Positions 1-5,474 of a stretch of DNA of 11,999 nucleotides are shown here, in pieces. Source of the stretch: DASRTE01 sp035253685 (GTDB lineage Bacteria; Actinomycetota; Actinomycetes; Jiangellales; Jiangellaceae). The translations under genes and the position numbers were made by a program. Location of the stretch: positions 1 to 11,999 of the forward strand of contig DATFBR010000166.1 of assembly GCA_035253685.1 (NCBI GenBank), read 5' to 3'. The notes below the pieces were generated by a model. The model was not told the origin of the DNA and ran no database searches. It worked only from the letters and a program-made list of their open reading frames with translations. Every line of letters begins with the position of its first letter. Within the stretch, counting starts at the first letter, position 1.

Positions 1-182
1 ATCGCTCGCGCCACGGAGAGATTCCAGGCTCGGCGCACGCCTCGGACACAATGGGTCCTCGCCCAGACCCACCGGCGGGATCGCACCCGCAACCTGCCGC
101 CGTCCCTTCGCAACGTGATACTGCGCAGATGGGGACGGAGAATCTTCCACGCCAACTACCGCCCCCTTCTCGATCCCCCCTG
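1..182. other. 5' non-coding stretch, no gene supported
   Basis: Reading frames are open here, including one with an ATG at 51 that runs into the oxidoreductase frame. However, the codons do not show the strong third-position G/C bias of the genes in this window, the translation is Pro/Arg/Gln-rich, and I see no Shine-Dalgarno sequence. I recognise no promoter, RNA or repeat. It is probably the intergenic region upstream of the oxidoreductase. Confidence 0.5.
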
Positions 183-1001
183 ATGGCGCATCGAGGAGAT
201 CATGAACATCGTCATTCCAGCCGCCGAGGGCTGGGCATCACCGCGGGCCTCGCCCCGGGACTCGCTCATGACCTCGCCGTCCGGAGTGCGCACCTCGGGT
301 ACCACTCGTTGTGGTCGAACGATGAACCGGGCGCATCTGGCCTGAAGACGCTCGCAGACTTCGCAGCCGCACGGCCACGGCTCGAACTCGGCGTGGGCGT
401 CCTCCCCCTCGACCGACATCAGCCCCCAGGCATCGCCGCGGAGATCGCCCGTCTCGGCCTCGATCCGGCAAGGCTCTGGATCGGGATCGGATCTGGGCAG
501 TTGCCAGCGCCGATCGACACGATCCAACAGTCCGTCGCCGAGCTACGCCAGCTCCTCGGGAATGAGGTCCGAATCGTCGTCGCAGCCATGAGACCGAAGC
601 TGTGCCGGGTGGGTGGCATGATCGCCGACGGTGTCCTGGTCAACTGGATGCTGCCCGCTCAGGCGGCTCAGGCCCGCCGCTGGGTGCACGAAGGTGCAGT
701 CGAGGCCGGGCGCACCCCCCCGGTCGTCGCGTCCTATGTCCGCGTCGCAGTGGGCCCCGGGTCGGCGCAGCGGCTCCGTGCCGAGGAGAGCTACTACCGC
801 GACATCAACGACGGCCATCGCCGGCACTTCCGCGCCATGGGTGTTCCGCTCGGCAGCGTCGGCGTCGCCGCGTCCACGCGACCACAGGTGCTCGATGGGC
901 TGGCGCCGTACCACGACGTTCTGGACCTTCCCATCGCACGGATACTTGCGGACCACGATGCCATCGCACTGAACCTCGCGGCGGTCGCCGCTGCACCGTG
1001 A
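183..1001 (+). CDS. LLM-class flavin/F420-dependent oxidoreductase (luciferase-like), 5' end possibly frameshifted
   Basis: From about position 228 the protein matches the bacterial luciferase-like family. A first strand and loop (GITAGLAP) is followed by GYHSLWSNDEP, LELGVGVLPLDRH, LWIGIGSGQ, RIVVAAMRP, DGVLVNWMLP and an ASYVRVAVGP strand, the usual order of a TIM barrel binding FMN or F420. At roughly 260 residues it belongs with the shorter actinobacterial members; the substrate is unknown. The start is a problem. The in-frame ATG at 183 has no Shine-Dalgarno sequence, and codons 183-227 lack the G/C third-position bias. An ATG at 202 in another frame has GAGGAG just upstream and good codon bias, but it would need one extra base in the G run at 228-230 to join this frame. 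The gene is therefore either intact from 183 or broken at its 5' end; a sequencing error would look the same. It converges on the cold-shock gene. Confidence 0.75.
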   Translation: MAHRGDHEHRHSSRRGLGITAGLAPGLAHDLAVRSAHLGYHSLWSNDEPGASGLKTLADFAAARPRLELGVGVLPLDRHQPPGIAAEIARLGLDPARLWIGIGSGQLPAPIDTIQQSVAELRQLLGNEVRIVVAAMRPKLCRVGGMIADGVLVNWMLPAQAAQARRWVHEGAVEAGRTPPVVASYVRVAVGPGSAQRLRAEESYYRDINDGHRRHFRAMGVPLGSVGVAASTRPQVLDGLAPYHDVLDLPIARILADHDAIALNLAAVAAAP

Positions 1002-1064
1002 CACGCTGCGATATTCGCGACGCGCCATCACGTCGGAGTTCCGGAATCCATCCTGGACATGGCT

Positions 1065-1099
1065 CGGCCCGGCCCCGACATCAGCGCGGGACCGGGCCG
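1065..1099. terminator. Bidirectional hairpin terminator between converging genes
   Basis: The arms CGGCCCGGCCCCG (1065-1077) and CGGGACCGGGCCG (1087-1099) pair over 12 of 13 positions around a 9-nt loop. The hairpin lies 18 bases after the cold-shock stop codon and 63 bases after the oxidoreductase stop. There is no U-tract, which is common for actinobacterial terminators. It could serve both strands. Confidence 0.65.
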
Positions 1100-1117
1100 T
1101 GATGGCGACGCAGCCGG

Positions 1118-1318
1118 TCAGACGACGCGGACCTGTTCGGCCTGCGGACCCTTCGGGCCCTGTCCGACCTCGAACTCCACCCGCTGACCGTCCTCGAGGC
1201 TGCGGTAGCCCTCCATGTCGATCGCGGTGTAGTGAACGAAGAGGTCCTGTCCGCCGTCCACGGCGATGAATCCGTAGCCCTTCTCGGAGTTGAACCACTT
1301 GACGGTGCCCTGAGCCAT
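1118..1318 (-). CDS. Cold-shock protein, CspA family
   Basis: A single 66-residue cold-shock domain, the normal length for the family. It is a five-stranded OB fold that binds single-stranded RNA and DNA, melts mRNA structure and acts as an RNA chaperone in the cytoplasm. It starts GTVKWFN and carries RNP1 as KGYGFI (residues 13-18) and RNP2 as DLFVHY (25-30), both with the aromatic residues that stack on bases. The start is well fixed: GGAGAGG lies a few bases upstream of the ATG, and residue 1 matches family members. The 165-bp gap to the divergent sortase gene leaves room for a structured 5' leader (see the separate entry), typical of cold-shock genes. A terminator hairpin follows. Several Csp paralogues are usual in actinobacteria, so I do not assign a letter. 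Confidence 0.97.
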   Translation of the reverse strand: MAQGTVKWFNSEKGYGFIAVDGGQDLFVHYTAIDMEGYRSLEDGQRVEFEVGQGPKGPQAEQVRVV

Positions 1319-1343
1319 TTCCTCTCCTCGCGCGGGGCGGATT

Positions 1344-1394
1344 CGGGCCCCGGTTCGAGGGCCCGGGTCGTGCCCGCTCCACCGCCCTCGAGGG
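1344..1394 (-). promoter_or_regulatory. Structured 5' leader of the cold-shock gene with two competing hairpins
   Basis: In transcript order, TCGAGGGC (1391-1384) can pair with GCCCTCGA (1362-1355), and CGGGCCC (1365-1359) can pair with GGGCCCG (1350-1344). Both pairings need bases 1359-1362, so they exclude each other. The element lies upstream of the ribosome binding site at 1327-1320. Temperature-dependent refolding of the leader is established for E. coli cspA; a similar role here is inference. Confidence 0.4.
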
Positions 1395-1447
1395 GGTCTT
1401 GCGTGCCCGTTCCGCTTGCTCGGTCGCTCGCGTCACTTCCGACCGGT

Positions 1448-1482
1448 GATGACCATACACGGCGCCAAGTTAGGCTAAACAG
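1448..1482 (+). promoter_or_regulatory. Probable leaderless promoter of the sortase gene
   Basis: TAGGCT at 1471-1476 fits the actinobacterial -10 pattern TAnnnT. GATGAC at 1448-1453 is a weak -35 at 17-bp spacing. Exactly six bases separate the -10 from the ATG at 1483, so transcription would begin at or near the start codon. There is no Shine-Dalgarno sequence, in agreement. On the other strand TATGGT (1457-1452) is a possible -10 for the cold-shock gene, and its -35 would overlap this promoter. Confidence 0.5.
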
Positions 1483-2211
1483 ATGTTCCGCCGGGCGCGT
1501 CGCGCGCAGCACAAACGGGCGCGACGGAAGGCTCGGGGGCGGGTGGCGACCACTGTGGGCGTCGCCGGTGAACTGCTACTGACCATGGGCATCCTGGTGC
1601 TGCTCTACGTCGTCTACGTCCTGTGGGGCACCGGCATCCAGACCGAACGTGCGCAGGACGAGCTTCACGAGCAGATGGTCGACGGCTGGAACGACCCGGC
1701 CGCCGCGGAAGGGGCAGAGCCACCGGTCGCGGCGGCGGCCGAAACTCCGCTCGACCCGGCCGAGGCCGACATCGGCGAGGGTTACGCGCTGCTGCGCATA
1801 CCGGCACTCGGCGAGGACTGGGAGTGGGTCGTGGTCCAGGGTGTGGAGCTGTCCGACCTCGCCCGCGGGCCCGGCCACTACGAGGACACCGCCGATCCGG
1901 GCGAGTTGGGCAACGTCGCCATCGCTGCACACCGCTCCGGTCACGGTGCTCCGTTCGCCGACCTCGACCGGATCGGGACCGGCGACGTGGTCGAGGTGCA
2001 GACCGCTGCCGGCACCTGGACCTACACCATCGACGAGCCCGCCCGGGTCATCGAGCCGAACGACACCTGGGTGGTCGACCCGGTTCCCGGCCAGAGCGCC
2101 GACGCCGAACCTACCGAGCGTCGCATCACGCTGACGACCTGCCATCCGCGGTACGGCGCGTCCCAGCGGATGTACGTCTCCGGCGTCCTCACCGACGGCG
2201 AGGAGATCTGA
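1483..2211 (+). CDS. Class E sortase
   Basis: A 242-residue membrane-anchored transpeptidase of the sortase class E type. This class joins secreted proteins with a C-terminal sorting signal (LAxTG-like in characterised class E members) to the peptidoglycan. A strongly basic cytoplasmic N-terminus (residues 2-20) leads into one membrane segment (about 26-48), then an Ala/Glu/Pro-rich spacer, then the sortase barrel from about residue 96. The catalytic residues are visible: His150 in AIAAHRSGH, Cys220 in the class signature TLTTC, and Arg229 in the SQRMYV strand. There is no Shine-Dalgarno sequence, but a -10 box six bases upstream suggests leaderless translation. The stop overlaps the start of the next gene by one base (TGATG), so the two are probably made together. 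No sortase substrate gene is visible in this window, so the enzyme is probably a general housekeeping sortase. Confidence 0.93.
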   Translation: MFRRARRAQHKRARRKARGRVATTVGVAGELLLTMGILVLLYVVYVLWGTGIQTERAQDELHEQMVDGWNDPAAAEGAEPPVAAAAETPLDPAEADIGEGYALLRIPALGEDWEWVVVQGVELSDLARGPGHYEDTADPGELGNVAIAAHRSGHGAPFADLDRIGTGDVVEVQTAAGTWTYTIDEPARVIEPNDTWVVDPVPGQSADAEPTERRITLTTCHPRYGASQRMYVSGVLTDGEEI

Positions 2212-2366
2212 TGTACGCATGGGTGTGGCGGCATCTGCCCGGTCCGTGGCCGGTGCGCGCGCTCATCGCCCTCGCCGTGACGGCCGCGATCGTGACCCTG
2301 CTCATGCTGTGGGGATTCCCGTGGTTCGAGGAAACCTTCGGCCTCAACGAGGTGACCGTGGGTTGA
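2211..2366 (+). CDS. Small single-pass membrane protein coupled to the sortase gene
   Basis: A 51-residue protein starting MYAWVWRHLPGPWPVR, followed by one hydrophobic segment (about residues 16-36, ALIALAVTAAIVTLLMLWG) and a short acidic tail. Its ATG shares one base with the sortase TGA. GAGGAG, within the last sortase codons, is correctly placed as a ribosome binding site, so both start and coupling look good. The basic N-terminus and acidic C-terminus predict an inside N-terminus. I remember short proteins with this W-R-LPGP-P pattern following class E sortase genes in related actinobacteria, which argues for a real gene. The function is unknown; a helper or anchor for the sortase is possible. 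The stop lies six bases from the stop of the convergent sulfur-carrier gene. Confidence 0.8.
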   Translation: MYAWVWRHLPGPWPVRALIALAVTAAIVTLLMLWGFPWFEETFGLNEVTVG

Positions 2367-2372
2367 CCGGCG

Positions 2373-2663
2373 TCAGCCGCCCGCGACCGCGGGGATGACC
2401 GACACCCTCGTGCCGTCCGGCGTCGGCGTCTGCAGGCCTGCGCTGAAGCGCACGTCGTCGTCGTCGACGTAGACGTTGACGAACCGCCGGATCTGCCCGG
2501 TGCCGTCCACGACCCGGCCCGCGATCCCTGGATAGGCCGCTTCCAGGGCAGCCACGACGTCCGCCAGTGTCGCCCGGTCCCCGACCGGAACCGCGACGTC
2601 GGACGCGCCTCCGGTGTAGGTCCGCAGGATCGTGGGCACCCGCACCGCGACCGTTCCGCTCAT
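2373..2663 (-). CDS. CysO-like ubiquitin-fold sulfur carrier protein (MoaD/ThiS family)
   Basis: A 96-residue beta-grasp protein ending in VAGG. In this family the terminal glycine is adenylated by a MoeB-type enzyme and converted to a thiocarboxylate that donates sulfur. VRVPTILRTYTGG near the N-terminus and RFVNVYVDDDDVRF at 60-73 closely resemble M. tuberculosis CysO as I recall it, more than MoaD or ThiS. CysO feeds CysM with sulfur for cysteine synthesis from O-phosphoserine. Here the partner is not a cysM gene. The start codon overlaps the stop of the threonine-synthase-like gene by four bases (ATGA), so the two proteins are probably made in fixed proportion and work together. It lies under the same SAM riboswitch. 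No activating enzyme and no Mec-type JAMM peptidase gene is present in this window. The family is certain; assignment to the CysO branch is likely. Confidence 0.92.
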   Translation of the reverse strand: MSGTVAVRVPTILRTYTGGASDVAVPVGDRATLADVVAALEAAYPGIAGRVVDGTGQIRRFVNVYVDDDDVRFSAGLQTPTPDGTRVSVIPAVAGG

Positions 2664-3958
2664 CCGGCGGACACCTGCGTGACCAGCGCGTCGAACGCAT
2701 CGGTGGTGGGCGCGATCGTGCCGAGCGGCCCGACCACGCGGGAGACCGCGTCCAACGTCTTGAGGCCGTCCCCGGTGTTGAACACCACCGTCTCGCCCGC
2801 CGGGTCGAGCAGCCCCTCCCGCACCAGCTTCGCGAGCACGGCGACGGTCACACCGCCCGCGGTCTCGGCGAAGATTCCCTCGGTGCCCGCCAGCAGCCGG
2901 ATACCCTCGACGATCTCGTCGTCGGTGACGTCCTCCACGGCGCCGCCCGTGCGCCGGGCGATGTCGAGAACGTACGGACCGTCCGCCGGATTGCCGATGG
3001 CCAGAGACTTGGCGATCGTCGTAGGCCGGACCGGGCGGACCACATCGTGCCCGGCCTTGAATGCGTCGGACACCGGAGAGCACCCGGCCGCCTGGGCGCC
3101 GAACACCCGCGGCGGGTCCCCCTCGACGAGCCCGAGCTCGATCAGCTCGCGGAACGACTTGTCGACCTTCACCAGCTGGGCCCCGCTGGCGACCGGGATC
3201 ACCACCTGCTGCGGCAGCCGCCAGCCCAGTTGCTCCGCGACCTCGTACCCGAGCGTCTTGGAACCCTCGGCGTAGTAGGGACGGACGTTGACGTTCACGA
3301 ACGCCCAGTCCTCGTGCTCGCCGGCCAGTTCGGAGGCCAGCCGGTTGACGTCGTCGTAGTTCCCCTCCACCGCGACCAGCGTCGTGCCGTACACGGCGGT
3401 CGTCACGATCTTCTGCTGCTCGAGATCGTGCGGGACGAACACATACGACCGGATGCCGGCACGGGCCGCCGCGGCGGAAACCGCATTGGCCAGGTTGCCG
3501 GTGGACGGGCAGGCCAGAACGGTGAAGCCCAGCACGCGCGCGGCGGCCAGCGCCACGGCCACCACCCGGTCCTTGAACGAGTGGGTGGGGTTACCGGAGT
3601 CGTCCTTGATCCAGAGGGCCGCCACGCCGACCGCGCGGGCGAGCCGGTCCGCGCGGACCAGCCGCGTCCATCCGGGATCGGTGTTCGGAACGCTGTCGAC
3701 GCGGGGCGGCACGGGAAGCAGATCGCGGTATCGCCACATCGACGGAGGGCCCGCCTCGATCCGCTCGCGCGACACCCCGCCGAAGTCGTAGGCCACCTCC
3801 AGCGGGCCGAAGCAGTCGGCACACGCATAGAACGCACCGAGTGACGTCGAGGCCCCGCATTCACGACATGACAGGTGCGTCGCCCGACCGAGATCCGGCC
3901 GGACGTCACCCCTGGACGGCGCCGCGGTCTGGGCGGCGACGGGTTGCGTCACGGTCAT
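2660..3958 (-). CDS. Threonine-synthase-like PLP enzyme, SAM-riboswitch-controlled; candidate sulfur-carrier-dependent homocysteine synthase
   Basis: A 432-residue fold-type II PLP enzyme of the zinc-ribbon threonine synthase branch. Cys31, Cys34, Cys46 and Cys49 (SCREC, CADC) form the N-terminal ribbon. SFKDR contains the PLP lysine (Lys129), CPSTGN (150-155) is the phosphate-binding loop, and NTGDGLKT (394-401) is the C-terminal cofactor motif. Canonical threonine synthase converts O-phosphohomoserine to threonine. Here the PLP-lysine motif reads NPTHSFKDR, where I would expect NPTGSFKDR. The start is the ATG at 3958, nine bases after GGAGG; an upstream in-frame ATG at 3976 lies inside the riboswitch and is unlikely. 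A SAM riboswitch upstream and an overlapping sulfur-carrier gene downstream argue against simple threonine synthesis. Sulfhydrylation of O-phosphohomoserine to homocysteine is my inference. Software would call this thrC; I withhold the symbol because the reaction is in doubt. Confidence 0.93.
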   Translation of the reverse strand: MTVTQPVAAQTAAPSRGDVRPDLGRATHLSCRECGASTSLGAFYACADCFGPLEVAYDFGGVSRERIEAGPPSMWRYRDLLPVPPRVDSVPNTDPGWTRLVRADRLARAVGVAALWIKDDSGNPTHSFKDRVVAVALAAARVLGFTVLACPSTGNLANAVSAAAARAGIRSYVFVPHDLEQQKIVTTAVYGTTLVAVEGNYDDVNRLASELAGEHEDWAFVNVNVRPYYAEGSKTLGYEVAEQLGWRLPQQVVIPVASGAQLVKVDKSFRELIELGLVEGDPPRVFGAQAAGCSPVSDAFKAGHDVVRPVRPTTIAKSLAIGNPADGPYVLDIARRTGGAVEDVTDDEIVEGIRLLAGTEGIFAETAGGVTVAVLAKLVREGLLDPAGETVVFNTGDGLKTLDAVSRVVGPLGTIAPTTDAFDALVTQVSAG

Positions 3959-3971
3959 GGCGGTCGTCCTC

Positions 3972-4074
3972 CTCATCTTTCCCGCGCGTCGCGGGCCGGA
4001 CTTGGCACCAGACCCGTTTGCCGGGTGGGTTGCCGGGGCTTCGTCGGGCCGGTCCCTCTGCCCCTCTGGATGAG
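3972..4074 (-). ncRNA. SAM-I (S-box) riboswitch
   Basis: Read on the minus strand, the element has the S-box order. P1 is CTCATC (4074-4069) pairing with GATGAG (3977-3972). The conserved core AGGGACCGGCCCGACGAAGC begins at 4057 and continues into CCCGGCAACC. P3 is ACCCG/CGGGT (4026-4022 with 4016-4012). The conserved GGTGCCAAGTCC lies at 4009-3998. P4 is CCCGCG/CGCGGG (3995-3990 with 3986-3981), followed by GAAAGATGAG closing P1. The presence of P4 and the GATGAA-like core favour SAM-I over the actinobacterial SAM-IV type. The 3' strand of P1 shares bases with the Shine-Dalgarno sequence (AGGAGG, 3973-3968) of the enzyme gene, so bound SAM should block translation. No terminator stem is seen. 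Confidence 0.93.
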
Positions 4075-4086
4075 TTCCTGGGCAGG

Positions 4087-4092
4087 ACACTA
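4087..4092 (-). promoter_or_regulatory. Possible -10 box for the riboswitch transcript
   Basis: On the minus strand TAGTGT (4092-4087) fits TAnnnT. It would start transcription about six bases before the riboswitch P1 helix, the right place for a full aptamer. I see no convincing -35 hexamer. Confidence 0.3.
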
Positions 4093-4197
4093 CGCACGCG
4101 GGTCCGCACGCCGACAGCATTGTCCGTGATCCGAGACGACCGTCCTGCATGTCGGACGGCCCCGAGACTCTCGCGATCGACCGTGCGGGGCGGCAGG

Positions 4198-4656
4198 ATG
4201 ATCGACGTGAACCGACACCAACGCGCCCGGCAGGTCGTCAACGCGATCAACCTGTCCACCCTGCTCGGACTCGGCGTCGCGAAGCTCGGCCAGGCCCGCC
4301 TGGCCCACGGCCCGGACGGGCTGGTGCTCGGGTTCGGCTACCGCCTGCCGGTGCCCCCGGCGACGGCGTTCACGCTGGGCAACGTCGTCGTTCTCAAGGG
4401 CGACGAGTCGGTGCTGATCCGGCGCCCGACCCTGTTGGCACACGAGGCCCGACATGCGAGCCAGTACGCCATCTGTATCGGGCCGGTGATGCTGCCGCTG
4501 TACGGCGTCGCCGCCGCCTGGTCCTGGGTGCGCACAGGAGATCCGGCGTCTCGCAACATCTTCGAGCGGCGGGCCGGGCTGGCGGACGGCGGTTACCGTG
4601 AACGCCCGCTGCGCCGGGTGTTCCGCCGCCGGGGCGGATCCGGTGAGTTCTCGTGA
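4198..4656 (+). CDS. Small putative zinc metalloprotease-like protein (HEARH motif)
   Basis: A 152-residue protein I recognise only in outline. Residues 57-86 read TAFTLGNVVVLKG, a short linker, then LLAHEARHASQ. HEARH (82-86) fits the zincin motif HExxH, and the preceding TLGNVV strand resembles the layout of DUF4157-type mini-zincins. NIFERRAGLADGG (120-132) supplies Glu123 as a possible third zinc ligand, about 37 residues downstream as in gluzincins. A hydrophobic stretch at about 92-110 may be a membrane-associated helix. The start is the ATG at 4198, with an AG-rich GGGGCGGCAGG before it; the GTG at 4207 is an alternative. The stop overlaps the epimerase start by four bases (GTGA), so the two are coupled. 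The basic C-terminus (RERPLRRVFRRR) is unusual. Catalysis is inferred from the motif alone; a non-peptidase role is possible. Confidence 0.75.
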   Translation: MIDVNRHQRARQVVNAINLSTLLGLGVAKLGQARLAHGPDGLVLGFGYRLPVPPATAFTLGNVVVLKGDESVLIRRPTLLAHEARHASQYAICIGPVMLPLYGVAAAWSWVRTGDPASRNIFERRAGLADGGYRERPLRRVFRRRGGSGEFS

Positions 4657-5459
4657 TCGAGCTACGATGTGGTCAGGCGGTCCTGGACGTCGACCCGGGA
4701 GCCGGCGGCCGAACGGCACGACTCGCCGTCGGCGGTCTCGACCTGCTCGTCGACGGCAGCGGTCCGGGCATCCTGTGGGGAAGCTTCGTCATGGCTCCGT
4801 GGGCCGGCCGGATCCGTCGCGGGCGCTTCACGTTCGCCGGCGCGCAACACGACCTGCCCACCCATCTCTCGCCGCCGCACGCCATCCACGGCACCGTGCT
4901 GAACCGGCCTTGTGCCGTGGTCCGCGCGACCGAGACGTCGGCGGTCACCGAGTGCTCGATCGGCGACCCCTGGCCGTGGCCGGGCCGGATCCGGCAGACG
5001 GTGTCCCTCGGCGAGGACCGCGCAGAGTTCGGCGTCGAGGTTCACGCCGACGACGAGCCGTTCCCCGCGGCCGCCGGATGGCACCCGTGGTTCCGCAGGC
5101 GGCTGAACCGTGGCCGGGCCGCGACGATCGACTTGGACGCGTCGGCGATGCTGGCCCGCGACGGCGACGGCATACCGACCGGCGCGCGGGTCCCCGTTCC
5201 GCCCGGGCCATGGGACGACTGCTTCGACGGCGTTCGGTGGCCGGTGACGGTCACCTGGCCGGGTGCGCTCCGCCTCGAGGTGCGTGCGGACACCCGTTAT
5301 GTCGTCGTCTACGACGAGCAGGAGCACTCGGTCTGCGTCGAGCCACAGACCGGTCCACCTGATGCGCTCACCCTCGAGCCGGTGGTCGTGACGCCGGGCA
5401 AACCCCTGACGGCGGCCATGACGTGGAGCTGGTCCGATGTCACCGCTGCGTCGGCGTGA
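4653..5459 (+). CDS. Aldose 1-epimerase (galactose mutarotase-like) family protein
   Basis: A 268-residue cytoplasmic protein of the galactose mutarotase fold, which interconverts alpha and beta anomers of hexoses or hexose-6-phosphates. Family landmarks are present in order: WGSFVMAPWAGRIRRGRF (42-59), where the arginines help bind sugar; PHAIHG with His79; AAGWHPWF with His144 as the likely general acid; and CVEPQTGPPDA with Glu230 as the likely general base. It starts with GTG at 4653, overlapping the previous stop by four bases, so it is translationally coupled to the small zincin-like gene. This start gives the usual N-terminus (MIELRCG). The true substrate cannot be read from sequence, and such stand-alone actinobacterial epimerases are poorly characterised. 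It ends 15 bases from the stop of the convergent hydrolase gene. Confidence 0.9.
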   Translation: MIELRCGQAVLDVDPGAGGRTARLAVGGLDLLVDGSGPGILWGSFVMAPWAGRIRRGRFTFAGAQHDLPTHLSPPHAIHGTVLNRPCAVVRATETSAVTECSIGDPWPWPGRIRQTVSLGEDRAEFGVEVHADDEPFPAAAGWHPWFRRRLNRGRAATIDLDASAMLARDGDGIPTGARVPVPPGPWDDCFDGVRWPVTVTWPGALRLEVRADTRYVVVYDEQEHSVCVEPQTGPPDALTLEPVVVTPGKPLTAAMTWSWSDVTAASA

Positions 5460-5474
5460 TCCCGGCTCGGCGGG

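Noticed and set aside
543..1460. A 305-codon minus-strand frame
   Set aside because: It spans the cold-shock gene in another frame, the terminator hairpin and part of the oxidoreductase, which no real gene would do; composition is Arg/Gly-rich.
2567..3844. A 425-codon plus-strand frame
   Set aside because: It is antisense to the threonine-synthase-like gene, with a His/Arg/Gly-rich translation and no start signal; the opposite strand has the zinc ribbon, PLP lysine and riboswitch.
3972..4074. SAM-IV rather than SAM-I riboswitch
   Set aside because: SAM-IV lacks a P4 arm and has an extra downstream hairpin. Here a clean P4 (CCCGCG/CGCGGG) and the SAM-I closing sequence GAAAGATGAG are present.
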